Origin: Bradyrhizobium valentinum
GTDB taxonomy: Bacteria; Pseudomonadota; Alphaproteobacteria; Rhizobiales; Xanthobacteraceae
Assembly (NCBI RefSeq): GCF_001440405.1
Contig: NZ_LLXX01000206.1
Location: 375-44,656 of the forward strand
Direction of reading: 5' to 3'
Length of the DNA: 44,282 nucleotides
Part shown: positions 34,889 to 43,292 of the stretch, piece by piece
Layout: each line of letters starts with the position of its first letter
How positions within the stretch are numbered: position 1 is the first letter of the stretch
Notes under the pieces: generated by a model
Database searches by the model: none
Seen by the model: the letters and a program-made list of their open reading frames with translations, nothing else
Told to the model about the DNA's origin: nothing
Position numbers and translations under genes: made by a program

Positions 34889-36706
34889 GTGACTGTTTTG
34901 AGTATCATACGCGATTGTCTCGATGCGTTGCTGCATCCCTCGGCACGATATGATGCGCTGACGCGTGCGCGTCATCGCGCGTTCATGGCGCCACGGCTGC
35001 TCGGCAGCCTGGTGGCGCTTGCAGCCTTTCCGGTTTATCTGGCGATGCGCGGCGCGCCCACGGCGCTCGAGGTCGCGGCCTTCGCCTGGCTGACCGCACC
35101 CATTCTGTTGTCCTGGTTCCTGTCGCGCACCGGCCGCTACGAAGGCACGCATATTCTCTCCGCGCTGGCGCTGGCTGGCCTCGTCATGATGGTCGCCGTG
35201 ACCACCGGCGGTATCGAATCATTCGCCGCGGTCTGGCTCATCGTCGTTCCGCTCGAAGCGGCGCTGTCGGCCTCGCGCCGCGTGGTCGTGTTCGCCTCCG
35301 CGCTGGCGCTGTCATGCGCCGCCTTGCTGATCGCGCTCGGACATTTTCACCTCCTGCCGGTGGCAGAGCCGAACGCGGCCCTGCACGGCGTGCTGATGGG
35401 GGCTGGCGTCGCTTCCGCGACGCTCTATGCAGCGGGACTGGCCGTCAGCGCGGAATCGCTGGCGCGCACTTCCGTGGCGTTGCTCTATCTCGAGGAAGAC
35501 CGTTATCGCTTGCTCGCGCGAAACATGAGCGACGTGATTTCGCGGCACAACCGTAACGGCGCAGTGGAGTTCATTTCGCCGGCGGCGGAAGCCATGCTGG
35601 GCACGCCGATCGCCCGGCTCACCGGTCATGGCCTGTTCGACCGCGTCCATGTCGTCGATCGTCCGGCCTATCTCACAGCGCTAGCGGATGCCGCACGCGG
35701 CAGCGAGCAACGCGTCGAATTCCGTCTCCGCCGCGACGCGGCTCGCGGCCAGAACATTTCCGCCGATTTCATCTGGGTCGAGATGGGTTGCCGGCCGCTC
35801 GAGCAGGGCTCGCCCGAGGCTGAGGTTGTGGCCGTGATGCGCGACGTCACCGACCGCAAGGTTCAGGAGCAGGCACTCGAACTGGCGCGCACCGCTGCCG
35901 AGCAGGCGGATGCCTCCAAGACGCGATTTCTGGCCACCATGAGCCACGAACTGCGCACGCCGCTCAACGCCATCATCGGTTTCTCCGAGATGATCGTGCA
36001 CGAAGAGGCGATGATGATCGACGCCGCGCGCCGCAAGGAATACGCGCAGCTCATCAACGATTCCGGCCAGCATCTGTTATCGGTTGTCAACGGCATCCTC
36101 GACATGTCCAAGATGGAAACCGGCAATTTCGAAATTTCGCCGGAGCCGTTCGCGCCGCGCGCGGCGCTGTTGCACTGCTGCAATTTGCTGGCGCTGAAGG
36201 CGCGCGACAACGGCGTCGATCTGATCACCCGCGCGGCGGAGGACTTGCCCCTGATGAACGGCGATCCGCGCGCATTCAAGCAGATCGCGCTGAACCTCGT
36301 CGTCAATGCCATCAAGTTCACCGAGCGCGGCGGCAGCGTGACGGTTTCCGCCGCGGTCGAGGGATCGCGGCTGATGCTGACCGTCACCGATACCGGGGTC
36401 GGCATCGCCGCCGAGGATCTCGCGCGGATCGGCGATCCGTTCTTCCAGGCCGGCAAGACCTATCAGCGCAAGCACGAAGGCACCGGCCTCGGCCTGTCGA
36501 TCGTGAAGGGCTTGGTCGGATTGCACAATGGCGAGATGAACGTGGAGAGCAGGGTGGGCGAGGGCACCACGGTGGCTGTTGCCTTGCCGCTTGACATTGC
36601 GCCGCTGCTGACGCCTTCAAACAACGTCGCGACGCTGAAACCGGCGCCGCGGCCGGAATCGCAGGATCAGGCCCATCAGGTGAAGAAACGTGCCCAGGCG
36701 AATTGA
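34889..36706 (+). CDS. divJ: PAS-domain membrane histidine kinase, DivJ-like
   Basis: 605 residues from GTG 34889. The N-terminal membrane region (about 35-180, five to six helices) is followed by a PAS domain (about 203-335), a HisKA domain with the phosphoacceptor His353 in MSHELRTPLNAIIGFSEMIV, and a catalytic ATPase domain with the N box NLVVNAIKFTERGG, DTGVGI and GTGLGLSIVKGLVGLH. The HisKA sequence is of the DivJ/PleC kind that acts on DivK. The single PAS with a multi-helix N-terminus, the MucR neighbourhood and the CtrA box favour DivJ, but other PAS kinases share the layout. The stop overlaps the next gene by 17 bases. Confidence 0.8.
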   Translation: MTVLSIIRDCLDALLHPSARYDALTRARHRAFMAPRLLGSLVALAAFPVYLAMRGAPTALEVAAFAWLTAPILLSWFLSRTGRYEGTHILSALALAGLVMMVAVTTGGIESFAAVWLIVVPLEAALSASRRVVVFASALALSCAALLIALGHFHLLPVAEPNAALHGVLMGAGVASATLYAAGLAVSAESLARTSVALLYLEEDRYRLLARNMSDVISRHNRNGAVEFISPAAEAMLGTPIARLTGHGLFDRVHVVDRPAYLTALADAARGSEQRVEFRLRRDAARGQNISADFIWVEMGCRPLEQGSPEAEVVAVMRDVTDRKVQEQALELARTAAEQADASKTRFLATMSHELRTPLNAIIGFSEMIVHEEAMMIDAARRKEYAQLINDSGQHLLSVVNGILDMSKMETGNFEISPEPFAPRAALLHCCNLLALKARDNGVDLITRAAEDLPLMNGDPRAFKQIALNLVVNAIKFTERGGSVTVSAAVEGSRLMLTVTDTGVGIAAEDLARIGDPFFQAGKTYQRKHEGTGLGLSIVKGLVGLHNGEMNVESRVGEGTTVAVALPLDIAPLLTPSNNVATLKPAPRPESQDQAHQVKKRAQAN

Positions 36707-37418
36707 CGACGATGACGAGATGCCGCGCCGCCGCCGTCGCAGCGCGAAAGCGGTTGCGATCGAAGCGGAGGTGGAGCGCGGCCTCGTGATGCGCATCTTC
36801 CTGCACAGTCCGAAAGACATGGTCGCGGGTCTGCTCGCCGCTGCCGCGATCTGCGCCATCGTCGCCAACGCGCTGTTCCTGCAGGCCGGCCGCCATCCCT
36901 CGCCGATGTTCGGTTCGGTTGTGACGCTGTCGGCGCCGCAAGGTCCCGTCGTGAGCCCGTTGCCGCGCCCACGCCCGGCCGAACTGACCGCAAGGCCGGT
37001 CGAGGCAGAGCCGCCGGAAATCAGGCCGGTCGAGGTGAGGAGCGCTGATCCCAAACACGCCGAGACCAAGAGCGCCGATCCCAAGAATGATACCAGGAGT
37101 GATTCCAAAAACCCTGACCCGATGACCAATCTGGTCAAGTCGACCGGTGCGCCCACGGCTGCGCCTTCGAATGTGGCACGTCCGCCGGCGCCGATTCCGG
37201 CCACTGCGCAAAGCGCCGGCGCACGCCGCGTGGCGGCGGTGCAGCGCGCACTCACGCAGTATGGCTACGGCCAGTTGAAGCCGACCGGCGCGGTCGGTGC
37301 GGACACCCAGGCCGCGATCTCGAAATTCGAGCGCGACCGCAAGCTCCCGGTGACCGGCCAGATGTCCGATCGCCTGGTGAAGGAGCTCACAGCGATGATC
37401 GGCCATCCGATCGACTAG
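36690..37418 (+). CDS. Peptidoglycan-binding domain protein with one membrane helix
   Basis: 242 residues. A charged N-terminus (DDDDEMPRRRRRSAK) precedes a membrane helix at about 47-66, so it is anchored in the inner membrane with its bulk in the periplasm. A Pro-rich linker with degenerate SADPK repeats (about 75-165) leads to a PG_binding_1 domain (about 175-242: VAAVQRALTQYGYGQLKPTG, DTQAAISKFERDRKLPVTGQMSDRLVKEL). It overlaps the kinase gene by 17 bases and is surely co-expressed with it. A tie between cell-wall sensing and the kinase is inference. Confidence 0.9.
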   Translation: MPRRIDDDDEMPRRRRRSAKAVAIEAEVERGLVMRIFLHSPKDMVAGLLAAAAICAIVANALFLQAGRHPSPMFGSVVTLSAPQGPVVSPLPRPRPAELTARPVEAEPPEIRPVEVRSADPKHAETKSADPKNDTRSDSKNPDPMTNLVKSTGAPTAAPSNVARPPAPIPATAQSAGARRVAAVQRALTQYGYGQLKPTGAVGADTQAAISKFERDRKLPVTGQMSDRLVKELTAMIGHPID

Positions 37419-37489
37419 GGGAGCGGAACACGCTCCCATTTGTAATGTCATTGCAAAGCTGATTAGGGTCCCGATCAGGAGGTCGGACC

Positions 37490-37753
37490 ATGTCAGCGAG
37501 CCGCGATACCCTCAACATGCGCATCAAGCCCGAGGATCGGACGTTGTTCGATTGGGCAGCCACGGTTCAAGGCAAGACGCGCACCGACTTCATCCTCGAG
37601 GCGGCCCGACGCGCCGCGGAGGAGGCGCTGCTCGATCGCGCCGTGGGCGTCAAAGCTTACGCAGACTTTGTTGCGCGCCTCGAAGCGCGACCATCGCCGA
37701 ACAGGCGCCTCAAGCGCACGATGCAAGGTAAGGCCCCTTGGGAACGAAGCTAG
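37490..37753 (+). CDS. DUF1778 ribbon-helix-helix antitoxin, orphan
   Basis: 87 residues. MRIKPEDRTLFDWAATVQGK, TRTDFILEAARRAAEE and the C-terminal arm (FVARLEARPSPNRRLKRTM) form the TacA-type layout: DNA-binding ribbon-helix-helix followed by a toxin-neutralising tail. The GGAGG site is good. TacA normally precedes a GNAT acetyltransferase toxin, but the 131 bases to the next gene hold no such ORF or recognisable remnant, so this antitoxin is solitary here. It may have been kept as a regulator or for protection against toxins elsewhere. Confidence 0.85.
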   Translation: MSASRDTLNMRIKPEDRTLFDWAATVQGKTRTDFILEAARRAAEEALLDRAVGVKAYADFVARLEARPSPNRRLKRTMQGKAPWERS

Positions 37754-37884
37754 GCTCCGTTTGGCTGACCTGCAGGCGGCTCTATGAGACATATGATCAT
37801 GCGAAGTAAATGCACCGCGAAGCGTGACGGACTTCGGGATTGCCGCACTAGCTTCCGACAACACGCCGGCCTATCGTCGCCACC

Positions 37885-38229
37885 ATGCGATTGAAATCAT
37901 CCATCTGGGTGGCCGCTTATCTGCGCCGCTGCCAGAATGAGGGAATCTTTGGCGCCGTGCGCAAGCGCGGGGCGGAGGAGGCGGGGGCGGTGTTCGTCAA
38001 GGTGGCGCTGCTCGACGGCAGCGCCATGCTGTATGCACCGGCGCCGCAGACCGTCTATGACGAGAGCCGCCCGGCCGAGCGCTTGTTCGCGCCGGCTTCG
38101 CCGCAGCCGGTGCCCGAGCAATCGGTGGAAGAGCGTCTCGCCAAGGAACTGCGGTTCGATCCCGACGCCTGGATCGTCGAGACCGAGGACCGGGCAGGGC
38201 GGCATTTTCTGGATCTGGCGAAGTCTTAG
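37885..38229 (+). CDS. DUF1491 domain-containing protein
   Basis: 114 residues, cytoplasmic. RLKSSIWVAAYLRRCQNEGIFGAVRKRG opens it, AGAVFVKVALLDGSAMLYAPAPQ continues, and it closes with LRFDPDAWIVETEDRAGRHFLDL. This matches DUF1491, a short alphaproteobacterial family without known function. Its stop codon overlaps that of the convergent DUF2336 gene (TTAG at 38226-38229). Confidence 0.88.
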   Translation: MRLKSSIWVAAYLRRCQNEGIFGAVRKRGAEEAGAVFVKVALLDGSAMLYAPAPQTVYDESRPAERLFAPASPQPVPEQSVEERLAKELRFDPDAWIVETEDRAGRHFLDLAKS

Positions 38230-39203
38230 CGTTTCGGGCCGTCGGTGCCGGTGCGTGTCGCCGGAGAACTTCCGGGCTGCACTGCGGAGCGTGTTTGCGA
38301 GGTCGCCGCGCGGGCGTGATGGCGCTCATCGTCGTACAGCGCTGAGCGATATTTGGCCCGGGTGACTGCCATGGTCGAGCCGCGCCACGCCGCCAGCATC
38401 ACGAGCGCGGACCGCTCGCTCAGCCGGTCGTAGAGGCGCGACAGCCTGTAGACATGGTGCACTGAGGAGCCGAACTCGGGATTGAGGAACAGCAGCACGC
38501 GCTGGAATGCGGCGCTCGACATGTCCAGCGCGCGCGCGGCGCAGGCCAGCGGTTCGCCACCGGGATCGTGGACCACCTGTTCGGCAATCCGCTGCGGCAG
38601 GATCAGCGCTTCGCCGAGTTCGAGCGCGAAGTTTGCGGTGTCCTCGGCGAATGCGGCCATTTCCAGGATATGGATCGCGCGCGCGGCGCGGGCTGCGGGA
38701 ATGCGCGCCGAGGCTTTCAGCGGCGTGTCGGCGAGATTGTGCAGGATCAGCGCGCGCTCGCTGGCGCCGGCCGCGAAGAACATGTCGCTGATTTCGGCGG
38801 CATCGTTGGGCCGCATCGACAGGTTGGACGCCATCCGCAATTGCGCTTCGGTCGGCGGCTTCACCGCCGGCGCGCTGGTCGGAGCTGCGGCAATCGCAGC
38901 CGCGAGCGGAAGGGGCTCGCCGCGGTGCGAACGCTGCAGCCCGAGCTTGTCCATGATCTCGGCCGGCGTCGCCGGATAGATCGCGAGTCGCGCCCGCACT
39001 GCGGCGCGGGTGGCGTCGTCGACCTGATCGATCAGGCGCGACGTCAGTTCGACGAACTGCCGCTCCTCGTCGGCGGAATGGGCGTTGGTCTGGACATAGA
39101 GGTCGGTCAGCACGCGCAGCAAGGTCGGCCTGATATCGACGCCCTCGCGGCGCGAGAGCGTCATCAGCCCGTCGAATCCCGGAAACAATGGAGTGGCGGT
39201 CAT
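38226..39203 (-). CDS. DUF2336 domain-containing protein
   Basis: 325 residues of alpha-helical repeats without membrane segments. Characteristic parts: LLRVLTDLYVQTNAHSADEERQFVELTSRLIDQVDDATRAAVRARLA, then a linker with PAVKPP, and a second helical region with LILHNLADTPLKASARIP and SSAAFQRVLLFLNPEFGSS. The C-terminal 35 residues are basic and Ser/Thr-rich. It is a paralogue of the gene cut at position 1, but with a different helical pattern. ATG 39203 is 53 bases from a consensus CtrA box, suggesting cell-cycle-linked transcription. Function unknown. Confidence 0.85.
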   Translation of the reverse strand: MTATPLFPGFDGLMTLSRREGVDIRPTLLRVLTDLYVQTNAHSADEERQFVELTSRLIDQVDDATRAAVRARLAIYPATPAEIMDKLGLQRSHRGEPLPLAAAIAAAPTSAPAVKPPTEAQLRMASNLSMRPNDAAEISDMFFAAGASERALILHNLADTPLKASARIPAARAARAIHILEMAAFAEDTANFALELGEALILPQRIAEQVVHDPGGEPLACAARALDMSSAAFQRVLLFLNPEFGSSVHHVYRLSRLYDRLSERSALVMLAAWRGSTMAVTRAKYRSALYDDERHHARAATSQTRSAVQPGSSPATRTGTDGPKR

Positions 39204-39255
39204 GTCAGGTGTACGCGACTTCGGTAATCCCTCGCGTCAGCCTATGCACGGCGCT

Positions 39256-39270
39256 TTAAGAGTTGGTTAA
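39256..39270. promoter_or_regulatory. Consensus CtrA box upstream of the DUF2336 gene
   Basis: TTAA-GAGTTGG-TTAA, a full match to TTAA-N7-TTAA, 53-67 bases upstream of the minus-strand start at 39203. A GANTC methylation site (GAATC, 39289-39293) lies 19 bases further upstream. Confidence 0.6.
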
Positions 39271-39361
39271 GGAAAACAGCCCGTGAAGGAATCCGATAAA
39301 ATGCGAGCTTTCGGCGAGCGGAAGGGAGCTCCGGAACCCGTAACTCTACCGCCTACACAAA

Positions 39362-39377
39362 TTAAGATGCCGTTAAC
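39362..39377. promoter_or_regulatory. Consensus CtrA box upstream of the small ORF and lipoprotein genes
   Basis: TTAA-GATGCCG-TTAAC, a full match including the trailing C of the extended consensus, 72-87 bases upstream of the plus-strand start at 39449. With the box at 39256 the divergent region has one site facing each gene. Confidence 0.6.
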
Positions 39378-39448
39378 CACGTTCTGTTCTGAATAATGGC
39401 ATGTCGCTGGCCGGATCGTGTCCGTGCGGCAACCAGAGAGAACGGAAC

Positions 39449-39649
39449 ATGGGCACCATCATTGAATTTCCGGCGGATGCGGCTTCGCGGCGGCCGGGCT
39501 CAACCGTGGATGGCGCTCCGCGCGATGGCTTGGGTACCGTGCTGATCCTTCCCGTTGTCCGCATCGAACGTAAAGCCGGCGAGACCGGCGACGGGCGCGG
39601 ACCGGAAGAGGGGGCTGCGCCCGGTCGCCGTCGCCGTCGGCGCCCCTGA
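39449..39649 (+). CDS. Small conserved hypothetical protein (MGTIIEFPA type)
   Basis: 66 residues from ATG 39449. The opening MGTIIEFPADAASRRPGS is one I know from short Bradyrhizobium hypotheticals. The middle has a hydrophobic strand (GTVLILPVVRIERK) and the end is basic (PGRRRRRRP). No domain is recognised. The upstream in-frame start at 39401 is rejected because a GAACGGAAC leader fits ATG 39449. It is 16 bases from the lipoprotein gene, so the two are likely co-transcribed. Confidence 0.7.
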   Translation: MGTIIEFPADAASRRPGSTVDGAPRDGLGTVLILPVVRIERKAGETGDGRGPEEGAAPGRRRRRRP

Positions 39650-39665
39650 ACGACGGACATTTGAA

Positions 39666-40439
39666 ATGCCGGAGCTGTGCCTCCCGATCCGGACCACCGG
39701 GCTTCGGTCACTCCCGGCTCTCATGCTGCTCGCGGCAAGCGCCGCGCTCGGCGGCTGCAGCGGCGGCGATTTCGGCCGCACCCGCGCGGACATGCGCAAC
39801 GACGACATGCATCGTTGGTTGGGCGCCGAGGCCACGGCAAGCGTCGGTCTCAAGCCCTCGCACTTCCAGCTTACCGAAAACGAGCGTCAGCTTCGCGATC
39901 TCGCCTATCCCCTGATCGAGCCGCCGCACTCGCGCCCGGCGTGGAAGAGTGTGTTCGGCGATTACCAGCCGCTGCCCTCGCCGTGGCGGCAGAAGGTGGT
40001 GTTCGACCGCACGACCTATGGACGTGCTTTGATCGACGAACCGCACCGCTCGCACACCTCGCGCTATCAGCAGTTGATCGAGGACGTCCGCAACGACATC
40101 ACGCGGTTCGAGCCGTTCTTTGCCTCCGCCGCGCGCGTCATCGAGCTCGACCGCAAGCGCAGCGCCAGCCTGAAGATGGTGTCGGAATTGTCGCCGCGCG
40201 AGCAGGCCGATGCGATTGCCCGCATGGAAGAGAACACGCTGATCGTGCAATGGGTCCAGCAATGCCTGGAGCGGCGCATTTCATCGTATCGCTGGGCGCT
40301 GGAGCGGCTGGTGATCCAGGCGCCCGACACTATCGCGGCCGATGCCGACCGCCTGATCGGCGAACTCGCCGCGCAAACCGCCAACCCGCCGGTCGCCGCC
40401 CAGCCCGTGATCGGGCGTGCGGTCACGGTGAAGGGCTAA
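39666..40439 (+). CDS. Predicted outer-envelope lipoprotein, function unknown
   Basis: 257 residues from ATG 39666; the longer frame overlaps the small ORF. The signal peptide ends in a lipobox, AALGGC with Cys31 to be lipidated. The mature part is helical and rich in Arg/Glu (QLTENERQLRDLAYPLIEP; DRKRSASLKMVSELSPREQADAIARMEEN; ERRISSYRWALERLVIQAPD). It resembles no family I can name. The upstream CtrA box and linkage to a small ORF suggest cell-cycle or envelope timing; this is inference. Confidence 0.82.
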   Translation: MPELCLPIRTTGLRSLPALMLLAASAALGGCSGGDFGRTRADMRNDDMHRWLGAEATASVGLKPSHFQLTENERQLRDLAYPLIEPPHSRPAWKSVFGDYQPLPSPWRQKVVFDRTTYGRALIDEPHRSHTSRYQQLIEDVRNDITRFEPFFASAARVIELDRKRSASLKMVSELSPREQADAIARMEENTLIVQWVQQCLERRISSYRWALERLVIQAPDTIAADADRLIGELAAQTANPPVAAQPVIGRAVTVKG

Positions 40440-40597
40440 ACTAGCGCGTTACTCATAAGTCTGAAAGGAGCCGTGTACTTGGCGATGTCGGGATTCCGCT
40501 CAGAAGCGGACATCTGGGCAGGTCTTCAGCGAGTCTGCTATATGCCAAGAGGCGAAGTGGCGCTTTTCGCGATCGGAGCGCCAAGCCCACTATTCCA

Positions 40598-41893
40598 TCA
40601 CTCGACCATGGCGCCGTAGACGAGGTTCTTGAACAAATGCCGGCTTTGCAAGCGGGCGGTGGCACCTTGTGTCAGTTGGATGGCGAGCAGTTTTTCTTTG
40701 GGGTCTAGGGTGAAACTGGTTCCGAATATGCCGCCCCACATTGCATCGCCCTTTGAGCCCGGGCTCCAACCAAAACCGTCCTGCAGACGAACGGCGAAAC
40801 CAAGTCCAAACCCGTAGCCGGGACCCGTTGAAGCTTCCGTCGAACCACCCATGCCGACCAGATGGTTTTGCAGCATGAACTCTACAGTCTTCTTCGAGAG
40901 ATACCGCTTGCCCTCGTACTCGCCACCGTTCAGGATCATTTGCAAAAACTTGAAGTAATCTTCAGCAGTACCACACATGCCGGCGCCACCCTTCAAGTAG
41001 GACATCTTGATTTCGCTTTCGGTCCTGCAGAAGCGTAGTGACAATTTCTTCAAGGGATCGCTATCAAGCACCTCCGCCAACCGCGAGGCTTTCTCCCCCG
41101 GTACCCAGAATGCCGTGTCCTTCATGCCGAGCGGGCCGATCACCATTTCTTGCAGCACAACGTCCAACGGCTTCTTTGTTGCGCGTTCAACAAGGAGGCC
41201 CAGAACATCCACCGAGATCGAATAGAGAAAATTCGTACCAGGTTGATAAGCTAACGGGATTTGTCCTAGCCGCTTCAACATCTCGTCGCCGGTGATATCT
41301 TGCTCGCCAGCCTCGATATTGGCCTGCTCGTAGGCGTCCTTCAGCCGTTTGGACTTCATGGCGCCACCATAGAAAAAGCCCGATGTATGGCGCATAAGAT
41401 CCTGGATCGTGACTGCCCGGTTCGCTGGCAGATCTTCGGTCGTTGTGGTGCCGTCACCGTTCGTTCTGCTCACCTCCACTTTTAAATCCTTCAACTCGGG
41501 CAGGTACCGCGCGATCGGATCGTTGATCTTGAAGACACCTTGCTCGACCAGCATCATCGCCGCAACCGTCACGATTGGCTTAGTCATTGATGCCATGCGG
41601 AATATGCTGTCCTTCGCCATCGGCTTAGTTTTGGCCGCGTCTTGAAAGCCGTTTGCCTCGAAATGGACCAGCTCTCCGCGCCTTGCGATCAGCGTGACGG
41701 TGCCCGAGAACGTGCCGTTGGCCACCTCTTGCTTCATAACGCCCGCGATACGATCTAGTCGCTCGCGCGACATGCCCTGCGCAACGTCTTCACCAGCCTG
41801 CGCGAGCTGAGCCTGTGCGTTTGCGGCGTATGGAAAGGTTACGCCGACCACCATCGCGGCGACCAGCGATGCTGAAGCAAGTGTCCTTTGCAT
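40598..41893 (-). CDS. Exported serine hydrolase, beta-lactamase (class C/PBP-like) family
   Basis: 431 residues from ATG 41893 with a strong GGGAGG site. A signal peptide (1-26, cleaved at ANA-QA) leads to a class C-type domain. The nucleophile motif SxxK is Ser102-Met-Thr-Lys105 in FRMASMTKP; the second motif YxS/N is in NFLYSISVDVLG; the third, near the C-terminus, is less clear (FGTSFTLDP or nearby). Family members include esterases, D-amino-peptidases and EstB-like enzymes, so it need not hydrolyse beta-lactams. The gene and its flanks appear less GC-rich than the window average, and a direct repeat lies just upstream, hinting at later acquisition. Confidence 0.88.
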   Translation of the reverse strand: MQRTLASASLVAAMVVGVTFPYAANAQAQLAQAGEDVAQGMSRERLDRIAGVMKQEVANGTFSGTVTLIARRGELVHFEANGFQDAAKTKPMAKDSIFRMASMTKPIVTVAAMMLVEQGVFKINDPIARYLPELKDLKVEVSRTNGDGTTTTEDLPANRAVTIQDLMRHTSGFFYGGAMKSKRLKDAYEQANIEAGEQDITGDEMLKRLGQIPLAYQPGTNFLYSISVDVLGLLVERATKKPLDVVLQEMVIGPLGMKDTAFWVPGEKASRLAEVLDSDPLKKLSLRFCRTESEIKMSYLKGGAGMCGTAEDYFKFLQMILNGGEYEGKRYLSKKTVEFMLQNHLVGMGGSTEASTGPGYGFGLGFAVRLQDGFGWSPGSKGDAMWGGIFGTSFTLDPKEKLLAIQLTQGATARLQSRHLFKNLVYGAMVE

Positions 41894-41969
41894 AGTTTCC
41901 TCCCTCACAACCGATATTCGGATCAGACTATACTACGCAGACAGCACTTTCTATCCGGGAGTATGTTGA

Positions 41970-42035
41970 CTTCGGGTCACAAGCGGCGGTCGAAGGATCA
42001 ATGATGCGAAGGCCGGACTGCTCTCAATACCAGAC
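41970..42035. repeat. 66-base direct repeat, copy A
   Basis: Begins CTTCGGGTCACAAGCGGCGG and continues TCGAAGGATCAATGATGCGA, ending near CCAGAC. Copy B at 43153-43218 is in the same orientation with only a few differences. The pair brackets coaA. Confidence 0.8.
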
Positions 42036-42114
42036 GAGCCGCAAGCGACGAAGTTGGTCGGCTTAGTGCCAAATCCAGACTCTCGGGCTGTGGAAACGGC
42101 TAGTACGCTCGGCG

Positions 42115-43071
42115 CTAGAGACGTCGCAGCGCCACCGTCTCGATGACGTGATCGGCGCCCTTGGTGAGGATCAGCGTCGCACGCGGCCGCGTCGGCAGGA
42201 TGTTTTCCTCGAGATTGGCGAAATTTGTACGCTCCCAGATCGCCGTTGCGGTGGCGATCGCTTCATCGTCCGACAGCAGCGAATAACGGTGGAAGTAGGA
42301 CCTTGGATCGTGGAACGCGGTGTCGCGGAAGGTCAGAAAGCGCTGCACGTACCAATCGCGCAGCACCGACACGTCGGCATCGATGTAAATGGAAAAGTCA
42401 AAAAAGTCGGAGACGACGGGCACTGCCTTGCCGTGGCGCGGCAACGGGGCGGTCTGCAGGACATTCACGCCCTCGACAATGAGGATGTCGGGCTGGTCGA
42501 CCTCCTGCCACTGGTTCGGAACGATGTCGTAGGTCAAATGCGAATAGACCGGTGCCCGCACCGGGCTTCGTCCGGCTTTGATGTCGCTGAGGAACGATAA
42601 CAAACGCGCCCGATCGTAGCTCTCCGGAAATCCCTTCTTCTGCATCAGCCCTTCGCGCTCCAGCACCGCTTTGGGATAGAGAAAGCCATCGGTTGTCACC
42701 AGATCGACTTTGGGCCGTGGCGACCATCGCGCGAGCAGCGCCTGGAGGACGCGCGCGGAGGTCGACTTACCCACCGCAGCAGAGCCGGCGATACCGATGA
42801 TGTAGGGTACTTTGCGGTCGCGGATGCCGAGAAACTGGCGCTGTGCGTAATAAAGCCGCTGCGTGGCATCGACATAGATCGACAACAGGCGCGAGAGCGG
42901 CAGATAGATTTCCTCGACCTCCTTGAGGTCGAGGCGGTCATGCATCGAACGCAGCCGCGAGAATTCGCCGGGCTCCAGCGTCATCGGCGTGTCGTTGCGC
43001 AGTTCGGCCCACTGCTCTCGCGAGAAGATGCGGTAAGGGTTATATCTCTGGTCGGGAGCACGGATATCCAT
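42115..43071 (-). CDS. coaA: Type I pantothenate kinase
   Basis: 318 residues from ATG 43071, with GAGAGGCGG upstream; a TTG five codons earlier is less likely. It phosphorylates pantothenate, the first step of coenzyme A synthesis. The P-loop GSAAVGKST is at 96-104. The family segments VDLVTTDGFLYP, YDRARLLSFLSDIKAG, APVYSHLTYDIVP and ILIVEGVNVLQ are complete, and the end RDTAFHDPRSYFHRYSLLSDDEA is standard. I recall coaA beside hisE in many Rhizobiales, but no his gene is present here; instead the gene stands alone between two copies of a direct repeat. Confidence 0.96.
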   Translation of the reverse strand: MDIRAPDQRYNPYRIFSREQWAELRNDTPMTLEPGEFSRLRSMHDRLDLKEVEEIYLPLSRLLSIYVDATQRLYYAQRQFLGIRDRKVPYIIGIAGSAAVGKSTSARVLQALLARWSPRPKVDLVTTDGFLYPKAVLEREGLMQKKGFPESYDRARLLSFLSDIKAGRSPVRAPVYSHLTYDIVPNQWQEVDQPDILIVEGVNVLQTAPLPRHGKAVPVVSDFFDFSIYIDADVSVLRDWYVQRFLTFRDTAFHDPRSYFHRYSLLSDDEAIATATAIWERTNFANLEENILPTRPRATLILTKGADHVIETVALRRL

Positions 43072-43152
43072 GTCGCCGCCTCTCAAATTCTTGGGCGCAT
43101 ACCCGTGGAGAACTTATCCGCCGCGATGACGCTTGTCAGCCTCGATAGTCCG

Positions 43153-43218
43153 CTTCGGGTCACAAGCGGCTCTCGAAGGATCACTGATGCGAAGTCCGGA
43201 CTGCACTCAACAACAGAC
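43153..43218. repeat. 66-base direct repeat, copy B
   Basis: Begins CTTCGGGTCACAAGCGGCTC and continues TCGAAGGATCACTGATGCGA, ending CAACAGAC. Direct counterpart of copy A at 41970-42035. Confidence 0.8.
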
Positions 43219-43292
43219 CCACTCGCCTCCAGGATGCGCGTAGCACCGGCACACCTCTTGATTTTGTGCGATCTCCGTGGTAACTACGCTTC

